A DNA stretch of 64,000 nt. It comes from a bacterium. Lineage in GTDB: Bacteria > Patescibacteria > Dojkabacteria > JAKAPS01 > JAJZLI01. The notes under the pieces are model-generated. The model ran no database searches and was not told the origin of the DNA. It worked only from the letters and a program-made list of their open reading frames with translations. Positions 63,188 through 64,000 of the stretch are shown here, piece by piece. The stretch is from NCBI GenBank assembly GCA_021816845.1, contig JAKAWT010000001.1, positions 310,001 to 374,000 on the forward strand, read 5' to 3'. Positions within the stretch are counted from its first letter, which is position 1; every line of letters starts with the position of its first letter. The translations under genes were made by a program, and so were the position numbers.

Positions 63188-64000
63188 TAAGATAATAATT
63201 CCAACCAGAGATAATACAATTGCAATATTTACACTTTGTGGTTCGTAGGTTAGAACTATTTTATTTGATCCTTTTTTTATATATATTCCATCAAAGATTC
63301 CGTTTGATCTATACAATGATATATTTTCCAAATTGTCATATGCTTTAAATCCTGGATAGAACAGTTCGTTTATTATTAAAAAAGAATCATTATTTGTTTT
63401 TGCAGTGAATGATAGGGAGTTACCTATAATTTTATAATTTGTAATCTTTACATTAGAGTTATCATTAATATATTTAATAGGAGCATTTGTTATAGCTTCG
63501 TTTGGTATATTTAGATTTTTCATCATATTAATCTCTACTTTTTCTGACACTCCCTTCTTAAATATCACTCTCCCTGGTGCATAGACAATAGGGACTGGAT
63601 TTTTTAGCTTGTATACTATAAATGGTGGAAGATATATTGAAAAAAGATTTTTCTGTAATACTAGGTTCTTAAATTTTTTATACTCCTGTTTACTCTCTAT
63701 ATATTTTGATATTATATTCCTTATGTTATTTTTTATGTTTATATGATATTCAGCTATGATAGTAGAAAAATTAACATCAAGATTATATAAAGTTTCTAGA
63801 TTTTTACTTGATAACATATTTTCCTTTCTAAGATATGATGTTGCCAATTTATAAAATTTAATTTGGTTTGAACTTAGTATCTTCGTTCCTTCAAGGTTGG
63901 TACCATTTTTTACAATTACATATTTTACTGATGCTGTCTCTAGCCATTTAATACTCTTATTTGTTATATTATTTGGGAAGAAAAATATTATTAGCTCATT
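63146..64000 (-). CDS. YfhO-like membrane protein, C-terminal part (cut by the window edge)
   Basis: The frame stays open to the window end, so the true start is outside; a TTG at 63847 is only the first in-window start-like codon. The readable 284 residues include WLETASVKYVIVKNG near the edge, then a beta-rich outer region (LIINELFYPGFKAYDN, then NGIFDGIYIKKG) and one final membrane helix (VNIAIVLSLVGIIILLL). These are hallmarks of YfhO-type integral membrane proteins, a GT-C-like family active outside the membrane, perhaps using the polyprenyl-phosphate sugar from the 61091 enzyme. Confidence 0.75.
   Translation of the reverse strand, partial: NELIIFFFPNNITNKSIKWLETASVKYVIVKNGTNLEGTKILSSNQIKFYKLATSYLRKENMLSSKNLETLYNLDVNFSTIIAEYHINIKNNIRNIISKYIESKQEYKKFKNLVLQKNLFSIYLPPFIVYKLKNPVPIVYAPGRVIFKKGVSEKVEINMMKNLNIPNEAITNAPIKYINDNSNVKITNYKIIGNSLSFTAKTNNDSFLIINELFYPGFKAYDNLENISLYRSNGIFDGIYIKKGSNKIVLTYEPQSVNIAIVLSLVGIIILLLIIVLRKSIDRT

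Overview
The window looks like a chromosomal segment of a low-G+C bacterium of the Candidate Phyla Radiation (Patescibacteria), possibly Microgenomates- or Dojkabacteria-like; the phylum is an inference. Supporting signs are a compact gene set with many ATGA overlaps, many short mRNA leaders, a small valyl-tRNA synthetase, type IV pilins, a VirB6/TrbL-like envelope locus with peptidoglycan hydrolases, and many secreted proteins without family names. TGA is a real stop codon (ATGA overlaps at 11116, 14992, 39738 and 41012), so this is not the TGA=Gly code of Gracilibacteria/Absconditabacteria. No rRNA, tRNA or CRISPR array was recognised.

Layout: dnaA with a DnaA box upstream (0-1.7 kb); two type IV pilins, thioredoxin and trmD (1.7-4.1 kb); a tightly packed eight-gene envelope locus (4.1-16.1 kb) with a VirB6/TrbL-like protein, a 1571-residue polytopic protein, an NlpC/P60 protein, a lysozyme-like transglycosylase and single-pass proteins; rplY, valS and uppP (16.1-21.4 kb); a first surface-glycan block with family 2 glycosyltransferases and a Wzm/Wzt exporter (21.8-26.4 kb); a secreted-enzyme region (26.5-37.7 kb) with two C39-like peptidase paralogs, a subtilase and a GH18 protein sharing the same C-terminal six-unit repeat domain, a secreted beta-rich protein and three paralogs of an unrecognised family; a large, very AT-rich glycan cluster (37.9-53.5 kb) ending in glf and a galactofuranosyltransferase-like gene; and a mixed tail (53.6-64 kb) with an HsdR-N-like nuclease domain, an RmlA-type nucleotidyltransferase, a ParB-fold protein, uppS, toxin-antitoxin remnants, a polyprenyl-phosphate glycosyltransferase and a truncated YfhO-like membrane protein.

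Functionally most of the window builds the cell surface. UppS makes and UppP recycles the undecaprenyl carrier. Glycosyltransferases, Glf (UDP-galactofuranose) and RmlA (dTDP-sugars) assemble the glycan, Wzm/Wzt exports it, and pilins, the VirB6-like locus and secreted hydrolases would act at the envelope or on a neighbouring cell.

Three things stand out beyond gene content: (1) 14/15-bp GATCC-rich tandem repeats sit in leaders, between genes and in frame inside valS, the subtilase and a glycosyltransferase; (2) many genes have an extended -10 box (often TGATATAAT) 6-11 nt before the start codon, implying leaderless or nearly leaderless mRNAs; (3) several decayed genes lie in the gaps: a Doc toxin with a frameshift in its Fic motif, a cut-off RelB-like antitoxin, and a glycosyltransferase N-terminus left behind its own promoter.
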